This document shows positions 1 through 4,867 of a stretch of 5,291 nucleotides of DNA, one piece after another. The translations under genes were made by a program, and so were the position numbers. The stretch is from the NCBI GenBank assembly GCA_020057985.1, contig JAGVEU010000499.1, positions 1-5,291 of the forward strand, given 5' to 3'. Each line of letters starts with the position of its first letter. Position 1 is the first letter of the stretch. A model generated the notes under the pieces. It made no database searches, was not told the DNA's origin, and worked only from the letters and a program-made list of their open reading frames with translations. This stretch comes from Calditrichota bacterium (GTDB lineage Bacteria; Electryoneota; RPQS01).

Positions 1-589
1 CACGCAGCACCAAAAATTGACTTTTTCCACACCCTGCTAGCGCTGCTCTGGCAGATGGTCCGAGCGTGCAGAGGGTCCAGCTGAATTGCACGAGAAGTCG
101 GCGCTCTGTCTCGATGCGGCGAATCGTAATGGTGTCGAGGGGAACATAGCCCAGGTCCTCCACAAGGACCGGGCTGTGGTTTGCCAGGAAGTGCGAACTG
201 ACAACCAGGATGGTCTGATTACCAGGCAGTGAATGTGCATTGGACAGAAAAATTGGTCCGCGTATAAATTGGAAATTATAGGCAGTGATTCTGTCGCCGG
301 TGTTTTCCGCCTGTTGATGGCGAAGGAAGGAAAGTGGAATCGGTTGCTCAGTCTGGTAGACCGCATAGGGCGAAGTAGGTGCGAGCCTCATTTTGGCATC
401 GAAAAGAATGAGGCTGTCACCCGACCAACATGAGAGGGCAAAAGCCATCTCGAGTGTGTCGCTTCTGAAATCGTGGGTGGTAGAATCGACGGATTGTCGG
501 GTCTGATCGCTTGCTTGGTAGCGCTTCTTGGAACAGCCCAAGAGGTTGGTCAAGAGTAGAACCAGAATGACACAAAGTTGGACGCGCAT
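1..589 (-). CDS. Partial lipoprotein of unknown function, C-terminus cut by the left edge
   Basis: An uninterrupted minus-strand frame of 196 codons starts at the ATG at 589-587 and runs off the left edge. The N-terminus is a short signal peptide: Arg2, a hydrophobic stretch at residues 5-17 (LCVILVLLLTNLL) and a lipobox LLGC with Cys19. Ser20 follows, compatible with outer-membrane sorting if the cell is diderm. Residues 20-45 are polar, as in a tether, and the rest looks beta-rich (for example FQFIRGPIFLS and TILVVSSHFL). I recognise no family. A purine-rich GAGAGG lies about 12 nt upstream of the ATG, so the ribosome site is weak. The last 25 residues are less protein-like, so a frameshift or decay near the edge is possible. 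The absence of stops over 196 codons together with the lipobox supports a real gene. The function is unknown. Confidence 0.6.
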   Translation of the reverse strand, partial: MRVQLCVILVLLLTNLLGCSKKRYQASDQTRQSVDSTTHDFRSDTLEMAFALSCWSGDSLILFDAKMRLAPTSPYAVYQTEQPIPLSFLRHQQAENTGDRITAYNFQFIRGPIFLSNAHSLPGNQTILVVSSHFLANHSPVLVEDLGYVPLDTITIRRIETERRLLVQFSWTLCTLGPSARAALAGCGKSQFLVLR

Positions 590-735
590 TGGTAGACGTG
601 CCTCTCGATGACGGATGGCCGCTCCGCCTGCGCCTAAGAAGCGCCTGCGGCGACATGAACTTTCAAGTTTGGGTTCAATGACCCAAGTTACGACTAGATT
701 CCCCTCAAAACACACCAAACTGATACAGGACCTGC
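590..735. other. Intergenic region with a weak hairpin
   Basis: This gap of about 145 bp separates the lipoprotein gene from the repeat-derived ORF. It contains a 6-bp inverted repeat, TTGGGT/ACCCAA, at 669-686 with a 6-nt loop. It also contains a direct repeat of CGCCTGCG at 624-631 and 641-648. The hairpin lacks a following T-run on the minus strand, so a terminator is not supported. I see no attC boxes and no convincing promoter here. Confidence 0.35.
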
Positions 736-1035
736 TTAGAGTACCACGCCTCCCCGCGAAAGCTCGTTTTTCAACGTAGGCGGGCTTGTCCGCCGAAGTC
801 TGCTTTTTGACGTAGGCGGGCTTGTCCGCCGAAGTCTGCTTTTTGACGTAGGCGGGCCGTCCTGAGCGAGCGACTGGTAAGGCGGCAATTGCCGCATCAT
901 TTGGCCGACAATCGCCCGCCCATCTCTCGAGCGCGCCACCACCGGCGAATGCGCGTACGCGCCCACAAATAATGGGCTGTCGTACTGGCGCAAGTAGTCG
1001 CTCAGCAGCTCGTTTTTGAGGAGTCGCTTTCCCAT
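736..1035 (-). CDS. Small ORF (99 aa) largely made of repeat DNA, with a strong ribosome site
   Basis: The ATG at 1035-1033 is preceded by a perfect AGGAGG at 1047-1042 with a 6-nt spacer, the best ribosome site in the window, so translation is likely. Residues 1-47 are an unrecognised sequence (MGKRLLKNELLSDYL...). From about residue 48 the protein is encoded by repeat DNA. The block TSKSRLRRTSPP occurs twice, from two identical 36-bp units, and the protein ends in LKNELSRGGVVL. LKNEL occurs at residues 6-10 and again at 88-92, reflecting 11-bp direct repeats in the DNA that bracket positions 761-1017. The composition (Ser, Arg, Thr, Pro) does not suggest a folded domain. It may be a short peptide gene interrupted by a repeat element, or spurious read-through of a repeat. 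No function can be assigned. Confidence 0.35.
   Translation of the reverse strand: MGKRLLKNELLSDYLRQYDSPLFVGAYAHSPVVARSRDGRAIVGQMMRQLPPYQSLAQDGPPTSKSRLRRTSPPTSKSRLRRTSPPTLKNELSRGGVVL
761..1017. repeat. Composite repeat region bracketed by 11-bp direct repeats
   Basis: AGCTCGTTTTT occurs at 761-771 and again at 1007-1017. Between them lie the 36-bp tandem units (775-846), a truncated third unit, and two perfect palindromes. The palindromes are GCGGCAATTGCCGC at 882-895 and GCGCGTACGCGC at 951-962. The 11-bp copies could be a target duplication around a small inserted element, or simply ends of the same dispersed repeat family. The first interpretation is inference. Confidence 0.4.
775..856. 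repeat. 36-bp tandem repeat, two identical units plus partial copies
   Basis: Units at 775-810 and 811-846 are identical over all 36 bases. A third starts at 847 and departs from the pattern after GGCGGG at 856. A decayed partial copy precedes them at about 757-774. Each full unit contains a hairpin, GGCGGGC-TT-GTCCGCC (779-794 and 815-830), in which six of seven stem positions are Watson-Crick. The period is a multiple of three, so the repeat adds 12 codons per unit to the minus-strand ORF without breaking frame. Confidence 0.85.
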
Positions 1036-1193
1036 GTGTGTCCTCCTGATTCCGGGAGTCGCCGCATTGATTTTATAATTGTGGCCCCACGCATAATCTG
1101 CTTCCTGTCTTTCACTTTATCGAGTGAGTTGGCGTATGCTTCTTTCATGAGCTTTCTGATGTATGTCTTCGGAAAATCATCCTTTCTCGTCAC
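1002..1193 (-). CDS. Possible small hypothetical protein overlapping the next ORF
   Basis: This frame would encode up to 63 residues from a GTG at 1193-1191, or 48 from the ATG at 1148. No good Shine-Dalgarno precedes either start. The N-terminal half is lysine-rich and predicted helical by eye (for example KLMKEAYANSLDKVKDRK). The last 34 bases overlap the start of the 99-residue ORF in another frame. The lower GC and charged composition differ from the flanking repeat DNA, so it could be the 3' end of a decayed gene. No family is recognised and the coding status is uncertain. Confidence 0.25.
   Translation of the reverse strand: MTRKDDFPKTYIRKLMKEAYANSLDKVKDRKQIMRGATIIKSMRRLPESGGHTWESDSSKTSC
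1042..1047 (-). promoter_or_regulatory. Perfect Shine-Dalgarno AGGAGG
   Basis: AGGAGG on the minus strand lies 6 nt before the ATG at 1035-1033. It sits inside the preceding small ORF (1002-1193), so the two frames would be translationally coupled if both are used. It decides the start of the 99-residue ORF. Confidence 0.7.
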
Positions 1194-1547
1194 AAGGATA
1201 TATCTATGCGGCGCAGCAACCGCTCGCGCGGGTGCCGATGAGACTCATTTCATCTGTCACTCAACCGGACAGATTTCGGCGAGGGCCTGCAAGTCTCGCC
1301 ACCCATAACCGCCGTGAAACGAGCCGGTCTCGCTGAACAGCTTCTCCGCGCCCAATGCTTCGTAGAACCGATTCGATGGATCGCCGGCTTAGCCGAACAA
1401 CTACATCGAAGAAACACCTTGAGCGAGAAATCGACGCGCATCGCTGGATCTTTCCCGAATTCCGCGCGACGTATTACTTCCAAATCCGTCCACCTTTTCT
1501 GCACGCGGTGCGTTGTCGAAGGTTCGTCCCGGCAGGTTGAGCGCAGG
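1194..1547. other. Gene-free, repeat-bearing stretch
   Basis: No supported gene is seen on either strand. The stretch contains a 7-bp inverted repeat ATCTGTC/GACAGAT (1252-1258 and 1268-1274, 9-nt loop) and a degenerate 60-bp triplicate. Open frames here (plus 1314-1565, minus 1250-1504) lack ribosome sites and merely follow the repeat. It may be the central part or remnant of a long attC or of a dead cassette. Confidence 0.4.
1320..1499. repeat. Degenerate 60-bp triplicate
   Basis: Related starts recur at exactly 60-bp spacing: CGAGCCGG at 1320, ATCGCCGG at 1380 and ATCGCTGG at 1440. Each is followed at a similar distance by a CTGAAC/CCGAAC/CCGAAT motif. Read in the plus frame, the first two units give a 20-residue pattern beginning RAGLAEQLLR and IAGLAEQLHR; the third begins IAGSFPNSAR. 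The similarity is clear between units 1 and 2 and weak in unit 3. This is an old tandem duplication rather than a recent array. Confidence 0.5.
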
Positions 1548-1554
1548 GTTAGGC
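1548..1554 (-). other. attC half-site (GCCTAAC on minus strand) after the DUF805 gene
   Basis: Plus-strand GTTAGGC lies 7 bp beyond the DUF805 stop. On the minus strand it reads GCCTAAC followed by CCTGCGCTCAACCTGCC, which has the look of an R''-L'' attC arm. It stands in the same position relative to its gene as the boxes of the two clear attC sites. The partner box is unresolved. The best candidate is CATAACC near 1304, which would make a site of about 250 bp containing the 60-bp repeats, far beyond usual attC lengths. Confidence 0.45.
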
Positions 1555-1561
1555 GATTGTT

Positions 1562-1912
1562 TTAAGCAGCTTTGGGCGATGGCCCGTAGCCATTTACACC
1601 TACCGTTCCGTCAGTGCATAGAAGCACCAATAACCAGATAGCGCCAATAATCGGAATCAAGCAAATGAAATACCACCATCCACTCTTTCCAGTATCGTGC
1701 AGTCTTCTGACAGTCACCGCGATGCCTGGGATAATCACCGCCAAGAGGTACACCACATATAGCAGCGGTAACGTGCCAACGATAAAATCGACAATGACTG
1801 CTGCGCACGCAAAGAGAAAATTGAACAGAACGAACATCCAGTATTCTTTCCGTCGGGCTCGTCCTTTGAAGTTTGCATAATTATCCTTCACAACTCTTAA
1901 GTACCACTCCAT
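1562..1912 (-). CDS. DUF805 family small membrane protein
   Basis: This 116-residue protein has the hallmarks of the DUF805 family (related to E. coli YhaH/YhaI), inner-membrane proteins without a settled biochemical role. Visible are the N-terminal signature FKGRARRKEYW (residues 15-25), the conserved RRLHDTGKSGWW (69-80) between helices, and a GYGPSP tail (108-113). Three hydrophobic segments lie at about 24-46, 48-66 and 79-99. The start is taken at the second ATG (1912-1910) because GGAGGG at 1925-1920 lies 7 nt before it and overlaps the upstream in-frame ATG at 1927. Starting at 1927 would add five residues and lack a ribosome site. An attC half-box follows the stop within 7 bp, so this looks like a gene cassette. 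The length is normal for the family and no defect is seen. Confidence 0.92.
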   Translation of the reverse strand: MEWYLRVVKDNYANFKGRARRKEYWMFVLFNFLFACAAVIVDFIVGTLPLLYVVYLLAVIIPGIAVTVRRLHDTGKSGWWYFICLIPIIGAIWLLVLLCTDGTVGVNGYGPSPKAA

Positions 1913-1919
1913 AATAGTA

Positions 1920-1925
1920 CCCTCC
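1920..1925 (-). promoter_or_regulatory. Shine-Dalgarno GGAGGG that sets the DUF805 start
   Basis: GGAGGG on the minus strand lies 7 nt before the ATG at 1912. It overlaps the earlier in-frame ATG at 1927-1925, which makes the later ATG the likely start. Confidence 0.7.
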
Positions 1926-1947
1926 ATATGTGTAACTTGTTCACTAC

Positions 1948-1981
1948 GTCAGGCAGTCGAAGGAAGATACAACGGCCTGAC
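1948..1981. promoter_or_regulatory. 7-bp inverted repeat in the DUF805 leader
   Basis: GTCAGGC (1948-1954) and GCCTGAC (1975-1981) are perfect inverted copies separated by 20 bp. They lie about 36 bp before the DUF805 start, between candidate attC-3 and the gene. This could be an operator or a leader hairpin. No convincing -35/-10 pair was found beside it, so the role is inference. Confidence 0.3.
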
Positions 1982-2032
1982 ATTGATTAGAATGATCCGA
2001 CCATTATGTGAAACAGTGGTTCGCGATCCGTA

Positions 2033-2189
2033 TGACAACGGTCAAGCTGCGGGGTAGCATGTCTCGGCGTTCACTGTCCCGAGCTTTGGCTATCGAGAAC
2101 AATTTCATGCGCGTGGGAATTGGCATTCACCGCAGCTCATCCCCCTTTCTTTGGACGAAGTCGGGGTCAGCTTGGGTTGCCGGTTAGGC
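2033..2189 (-). other. Candidate long or decayed attC after the pYEATS gene
   Basis: GCCTAAC on the minus strand (2189-2183) begins 8 bp after the pYEATS stop, as expected for the R'' box. At the far end, CAAC-n-CAAGCTG near 2036-2049 is matched by CAAC-n-CAAGCTG reading inward from the R'' side, giving an imperfect L''/L' stem. A further perfect 8-bp inverted pair, AGCTGCGG/CCGCAGCT, lies at 2045-2052 and 2130-2137. The distal box reads TGACAAC on the plus strand and fits the RYYYAAC consensus only in its AAC core. The length, about 157 bp, exceeds typical sites. It may be a hybrid or decayed site. Confidence 0.5.
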
Positions 2190-2197
2190 GGCCACCA

Positions 2198-2740
2198 TTA
2201 CAAATTCAGATAGCGCTCGAGTTGGATCGATTGACCATCTTGGAAATACACTTTGGCAGCGATATTGAATTCGCCCCAAACAGACGTGCGATGCTCGAAG
2301 TTGTCTTCAAGAGATTGAGATTCGACAATTGGGTTGCGAAATGTGTCATGCAAATAGTAGACGACACGTTTGACCTTGTCGAGCTCTTCTTGAGTATCCG
2401 CATCTAAGTATATGCGAACGGAGTAGAATTTGTAGCCCGGCTTATCCAAGGAACGATTTCTTTGGGCTGAATGAACAAGATAGACTGTGCCGGGCTTGGG
2501 CGAAGAATGGGCGCCCACCTTCTTCGCGACCGCGACTCGTGCTGCCGGTTCGTTACCGTTCGGCCGGGGGACCGACCCAATCTTTATTCCAGTGGCGCCC
2601 GCTTCAATTGGAGCACCTTGAGCGATCCTTTCTTCGATTGCTTTTGCGATCGATAGCAAGGGCTTACGAGCGAAGAACAAAACGAATGCGTAAAAGATTG
2701 GCCAAATCAGATCCTTAAGGATCTGCAGATATTCATTCAT
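2198..2740 (-). CDS. Membrane-anchored prokaryotic YEATS (pYEATS) domain protein
   Basis: This 180-residue protein has two parts. Residues 8-25 form one transmembrane helix (DLIWPIFYAFVLFFA), followed by a basic juxtamembrane helix and a polar linker to about residue 80. Residues 86-178 match the prokaryotic YEATS pattern as I know it: YYLHDTFRNP (128-137), an NFE segment (147-149), WGEFNIAAKVYFQDG (155-169) and a final LERYL. Eukaryotic YEATS domains are acyl-lysine readers. The prokaryotic versions have been predicted from gene context to act in signalling or immunity, often with effector domains or membrane anchors. Here there is no effector domain, so it is more likely a sensor or adaptor. 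A GGAGG lies 10 nt before the ATG, a long spacer. The gene fills a cassette between attC-2 and candidate attC-3. Ligand and function are unknown. Confidence 0.75.
   Translation of the reverse strand: MNEYLQILKDLIWPIFYAFVLFFARKPLLSIAKAIEERIAQGAPIEAGATGIKIGSVPRPNGNEPAARVAVAKKVGAHSSPKPGTVYLVHSAQRNRSLDKPGYKFYSVRIYLDADTQEELDKVKRVVYYLHDTFRNPIVESQSLEDNFEHRTSVWGEFNIAAKVYFQDGQSIQLERYLNL
2708..2725. repeat. 18-bp perfect palindrome in the pYEATS start region
   Basis: CAGATCCTTAAGGATCTG is identical to its reverse complement. It spans exactly codons 6-11 (QILKDL) of the pYEATS gene. In the mRNA it would fold as a 7-bp stem with a UUAA loop shortly after the start codon. As DNA it could be a dimer-binding site. 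Function is unproven. Confidence 0.8.
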
Positions 2741-2768
2741 GATGGACTCGCCTCCATAGGGGTTCGCC

Positions 2769-2840
2769 GCCTAACGACCAAGCTCACTTGCCGCTATGAA
2801 GCGAAGCGGAATAGCGGCCGGGTGCAGCGATTTGTTAGGT
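2769..2840 (-). other. attC-2 recombination site of the MDR cassette
   Basis: This 72-bp site has terminal boxes GCCTAAC (2769-2775) and GTTAGGT (2834-2840). The inner arms are 2782-2796 (GCTCACTTGCCGCTA) and 2812-2828 (TAGCGGCCGGGTGCAGC). They pair with two extra bases on the right arm and a two-base mismatch, as expected of the extrahelical bases that give attC its strand choice. Its length is in the normal attC range. The MDR stop codon (2837-2835) lies within the right-hand box, so the cassette has no spare 3' sequence. The site marks the junction between the MDR and pYEATS cassettes. Confidence 0.88.
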
Positions 2841-3821
2841 TTTGTTTTTCTGTTCCAACGTTATGACTACATTTCCCTTCTTGTGCCCGGCGTCTACGTA
2901 GCGGTGAGCCTCCGCAATCTGCTCGAACGGATAGCGCCGATCAATGACCGGTTTGAATGCTCCCGCCTGAGCCAGCTCCGCGAGGAAACGCAAATCCTCT
3001 GCGCGCTCGGTTGCTGGTCCAGCGATGATTTTCTTGCTGCTCGTCATCGATACCCATGGAATCTGAAGCATGTCTGGCAACCCACCTAGAACCAGAAGGA
3101 GGCGTCCTCTTTCCTTTAACGAACCCTTGCTACGGGAAAACTGGGCCGTGCCGACTGTATCGACAATGACGTCATAGGTTTCACCATTTTTCGTGAAATC
3201 CTCTTTGGTGTAATCGATCACATGATTGGCGCCGAGAGATATCACCAATTCCACGTTCGCGGTACTGCACACTCCCGTCACGTCTGCCCCGAAGTGCTTG
3301 GCAAGCTGTACCGCAGCCGTGCCTACCCCTCCGGAAGCGCCATTGACGAGTACTCGTTCCCCGCTCTGAAGTTTTCCTCTTCTGAAGAAATCCAACGCCG
3401 TTGTTCCGCCAAAAGATATTGCGGCGGCTTCATCGTAGGTCAGATTTGGCGGTTTTAGTGCCACCGCACCGTCTTCTGGAATGCATTTGTACTCCGCATG
3501 ACAACCCATGCCGGCACCGCTGAACGCAAAAACCTGGTCACCGACTTTGAAATTGCGTACGTCTTTGCCGATCGACTCCACTTCTCCGGCGAGCTCTGTC
3601 CCTAGAATGGGTTGCCTTGGTCCCGACACTCCGAAAACCAAACGCGAGATGAGCCCGAAGCCGGCAGGCACATCGAGACTTCGCACCCTCCAGTCCCCTG
3701 ATGTTACCGTTGTCGCATGTGTTCTTATCAGGACTTCATTGTCCTTGGGGGTGGGCTTTTCGACCGCCTTCAATTCAAGAACATCGGGCGGTCCATATCT
3801 TTCATACACAATTGCTTTCAT
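2835..3821 (-). CDS. Zinc-independent MDR-family NAD(P)H:quinone oxidoreductase / alcohol dehydrogenase-like protein
   Basis: This 328-residue medium-chain dehydrogenase/reductase is full length for the quinone oxidoreductase branch. The N-terminal GroES-like domain (about 1-125) has MKAIVYERYGPPDVLEL and GTELAGEVESIGKDV (74-88). The position usually holding the catalytic-zinc cysteine is in ATTVTSGDWRVR (36-47), with no Cys, and no structural-zinc Cys cluster is present, so it should be zinc-free. The Rossmann domain carries GASGGVG (161-167), the nucleotide loop of this branch, followed by AAVQLAKHFGADVTGV. The C-terminus has the usual RRYPFEQIAEAHRYVDAGHKKGNVVI. It would reduce quinones or enones with NAD(P)H in the cytoplasm; the substrate cannot be told. 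GGAGG at 3833-3829 lies 7 nt before the ATG. The stop is embedded in attC-2, which marks this as cassette cargo. Confidence 0.93.
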   Translation of the reverse strand: MKAIVYERYGPPDVLELKAVEKPTPKDNEVLIRTHATTVTSGDWRVRSLDVPAGFGLISRLVFGVSGPRQPILGTELAGEVESIGKDVRNFKVGDQVFAFSGAGMGCHAEYKCIPEDGAVALKPPNLTYDEAAAISFGGTTALDFFRRGKLQSGERVLVNGASGGVGTAAVQLAKHFGADVTGVCSTANVELVISLGANHVIDYTKEDFTKNGETYDVIVDTVGTAQFSRSKGSLKERGRLLLVLGGLPDMLQIPWVSMTSSKKIIAGPATERAEDLRFLAELAQAGAFKPVIDRRYPFEQIAEAHRYVDAGHKKGNVVITLEQKNKT

Positions 3822-4025
3822 GCGTCATCCTCCAGGGTTGCTTTGATTCGTTCATTTTGGTCGGGATAGTACTTATGCCGGCATCCTCGGCTGGCACGAT
3901 TCTTCGCTTACCGCCAACGTCTTTTCCGTTGTCCAACTATTGTTTATATGGTTCCCTGATAAAACCACGCTCTGGGTTGATTAGATGTGCCGCAAAAACG
4001 CTTTAGGAAATGAATCCTTGCTTGC
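3822..4025. other. Gene-free leader of the MDR cassette
   Basis: About 200 bp lie between attC-1 and the MDR ATG with no supported gene on either strand. The plus-strand frame across it is the antisense shadow of the MDR start. Such a long leader is unusual in a cassette and could carry its own promoter. An AT-rich CATATAAAC sequence occurs on the minus strand near 3940-3955, but no good -35 lies at the right distance. Confidence 0.4.
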
Positions 4026-4157
4026 GCATAACGGCCAGGTTCAGCCGCGCCCACCCGCCACCGCTGGCATGACACCCTTGAATTACCGAGGCCGTCGCGG
4101 GCAAAGTATGTTAGTTAAAAGCGCAAGGGTGGGCGTCGGCTGCAACCCGTGTTAGGC
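4026..4157 (-). other. attC-1 recombination site after the membrane protein gene
   Basis: This 132-bp site has boxes GCATAAC (4026-4032) and GTTAGGC (4151-4157), complementary at six of seven positions. The inner arms CAGCCGCGCCCACCC (4042-4056) and GGGTGGGCGTCGGCTG (4127-4142) pair along 15 bp with one unpaired T at 4136. That single bulge in an otherwise perfect stem is the signature of an attC extrahelical base. An inner inverted repeat, CACCCTTG/CAAGGGTG (4073-4080 and 4124-4131), gives an alternative pairing. The length lies near the upper end of known attC sites. Confidence 0.9.
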
Positions 4158-4193
4158 CGCTTTTGGGGTGAAGGTCAATATTTCGATCTCTCA

Positions 4194-4841
4194 TTAGCCA
4201 ACAATTTTGGCCTGTCTCTCAATATCATATGCAAATCCAGCAACGAAGGTCAAAAGAAAAATTCCTAACCCAACACCAAGACTGGACAGCATGATTGTGA
4301 GAATCAGATCCGGGTCGTTCACACCAGGTACAAATCCGAAAGTCGCAATCTCGAGGACCAGAACAAGCAGCAGTGAGCCGGCAATAAGCGACCATAACCA
4401 CAACTTGGACAACACCCTCCGGCCCCTTTCAGGGAGAACCTTTCGCCACCATGTTAACGGTTTGTTGATGCGGGTTGAGACAGCCCAGGTCAAAGTGAAG
4501 AATACGATTTGCGCGATGCCACCGCCAACCAGGAACAGCAAGATGAAAAGAAGTAGAAAAATGAGCGGGCCATTCTTCTTGTGAACAAAACCAACCGACC
4601 AAATCATAATGGCGAGGCTGAGAATCATCGCCAGGATGCCGGTCACAAGAAAGTTGGGGATCACAGTAAAAGCGTATTCGTTACCATGAGGCCACATCCT
4701 ATGCACTTCACCAATGGCAGATATGAACATACCGCCTGTTGGGCTGTTTCCTTGAAGGGTCTCAAAAAAACCATGGCTCATACCGGATATTCCGAAAAGA
4801 ACTCCAAGTGTTGCTACGATTACTCTTGTCGCGCTATTCAT
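4194..4841 (-). CDS. Conserved hypothetical membrane protein, five predicted helices
   Basis: This 215-residue protein has hydrophobic segments at about 5-22, 59-85, 92-118, 147-170 and 178-203. Between the first two is a loop with HRMWPHGNEYAFTVIPN (47-63), and a basic loop (about 130-146, WWRKVLPERGRRVLSK) lies between the third and fourth. It looks like a conserved but uncharacterised bacterial family; no enzyme motif or transporter signature is visible. AAGGAG at 4852-4847 lies 5 nt before the ATG. It begins 26 bp after the flavodoxin-domain stop with no attC or terminator between, so the two are very likely cotranscribed and may work together, for instance with the flavodoxin protein serving a membrane process. 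attC-1 begins about 37 bp after its stop, placing it at the 3' end of a cassette. Confidence 0.85.
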   Translation of the reverse strand: MNSATRVIVATLGVLFGISGMSHGFFETLQGNSPTGGMFISAIGEVHRMWPHGNEYAFTVIPNFLVTGILAMILSLAIMIWSVGFVHKKNGPLIFLLLFILLFLVGGGIAQIVFFTLTWAVSTRINKPLTWWRKVLPERGRRVLSKLWLWSLIAGSLLLVLVLEIATFGFVPGVNDPDLILTIMLSSLGVGLGIFLLTFVAGFAYDIERQAKIVG

Positions 4842-4846
4842 TTCTG

Positions 4847-4852
4847 CTCCTT
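4847..4852 (-). promoter_or_regulatory. Shine-Dalgarno AAGGAG of the membrane protein gene
   Basis: AAGGAG on the minus strand lies 5 nt before the ATG at 4841, inside the 26-bp gap after the flavodoxin stop. This supports independent initiation on a shared transcript. Confidence 0.65.
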
Positions 4853-4867
4853 AGCCGCTCTTGGATG

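Noticed and set aside
37..366. 109-codon minus-strand open frame
   Set aside because: It overlaps the longer lipoprotein frame on the same strand, which has a signal peptide and no stops; this frame has a basic, low-quality composition.
951..962. 12-bp palindrome GCGCGTACGCGC as an operator
   Set aside because: It is inside a GC-rich repeat-derived ORF; short GC palindromes are common in such DNA and no promoter lies beside it.
1061..1110. TATAAA-like -10 upstream of the 99-residue ORF
   Set aside because: No recognisable -35 lies at 16-18 bp, so a promoter cannot be supported.
1252..1274. 7-bp hairpin ATCTGTC/GACAGAT as a terminator
   Set aside because: The stem is short and not GC-rich, has no T-run, and no gene ends at it.
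1314..1565. Plus-strand ORF with AGLAEQL repeats
   Set aside because: The repeated residues follow the 60-bp DNA repeat; it starts at a GTG without a ribosome site and its end crosses the DUF805 stop region.
3508..4006. Plus-strand open frames across the MDR start
   Set aside because: They are antisense to the N-terminus of the MDR gene, without ribosome sites or protein-like features.
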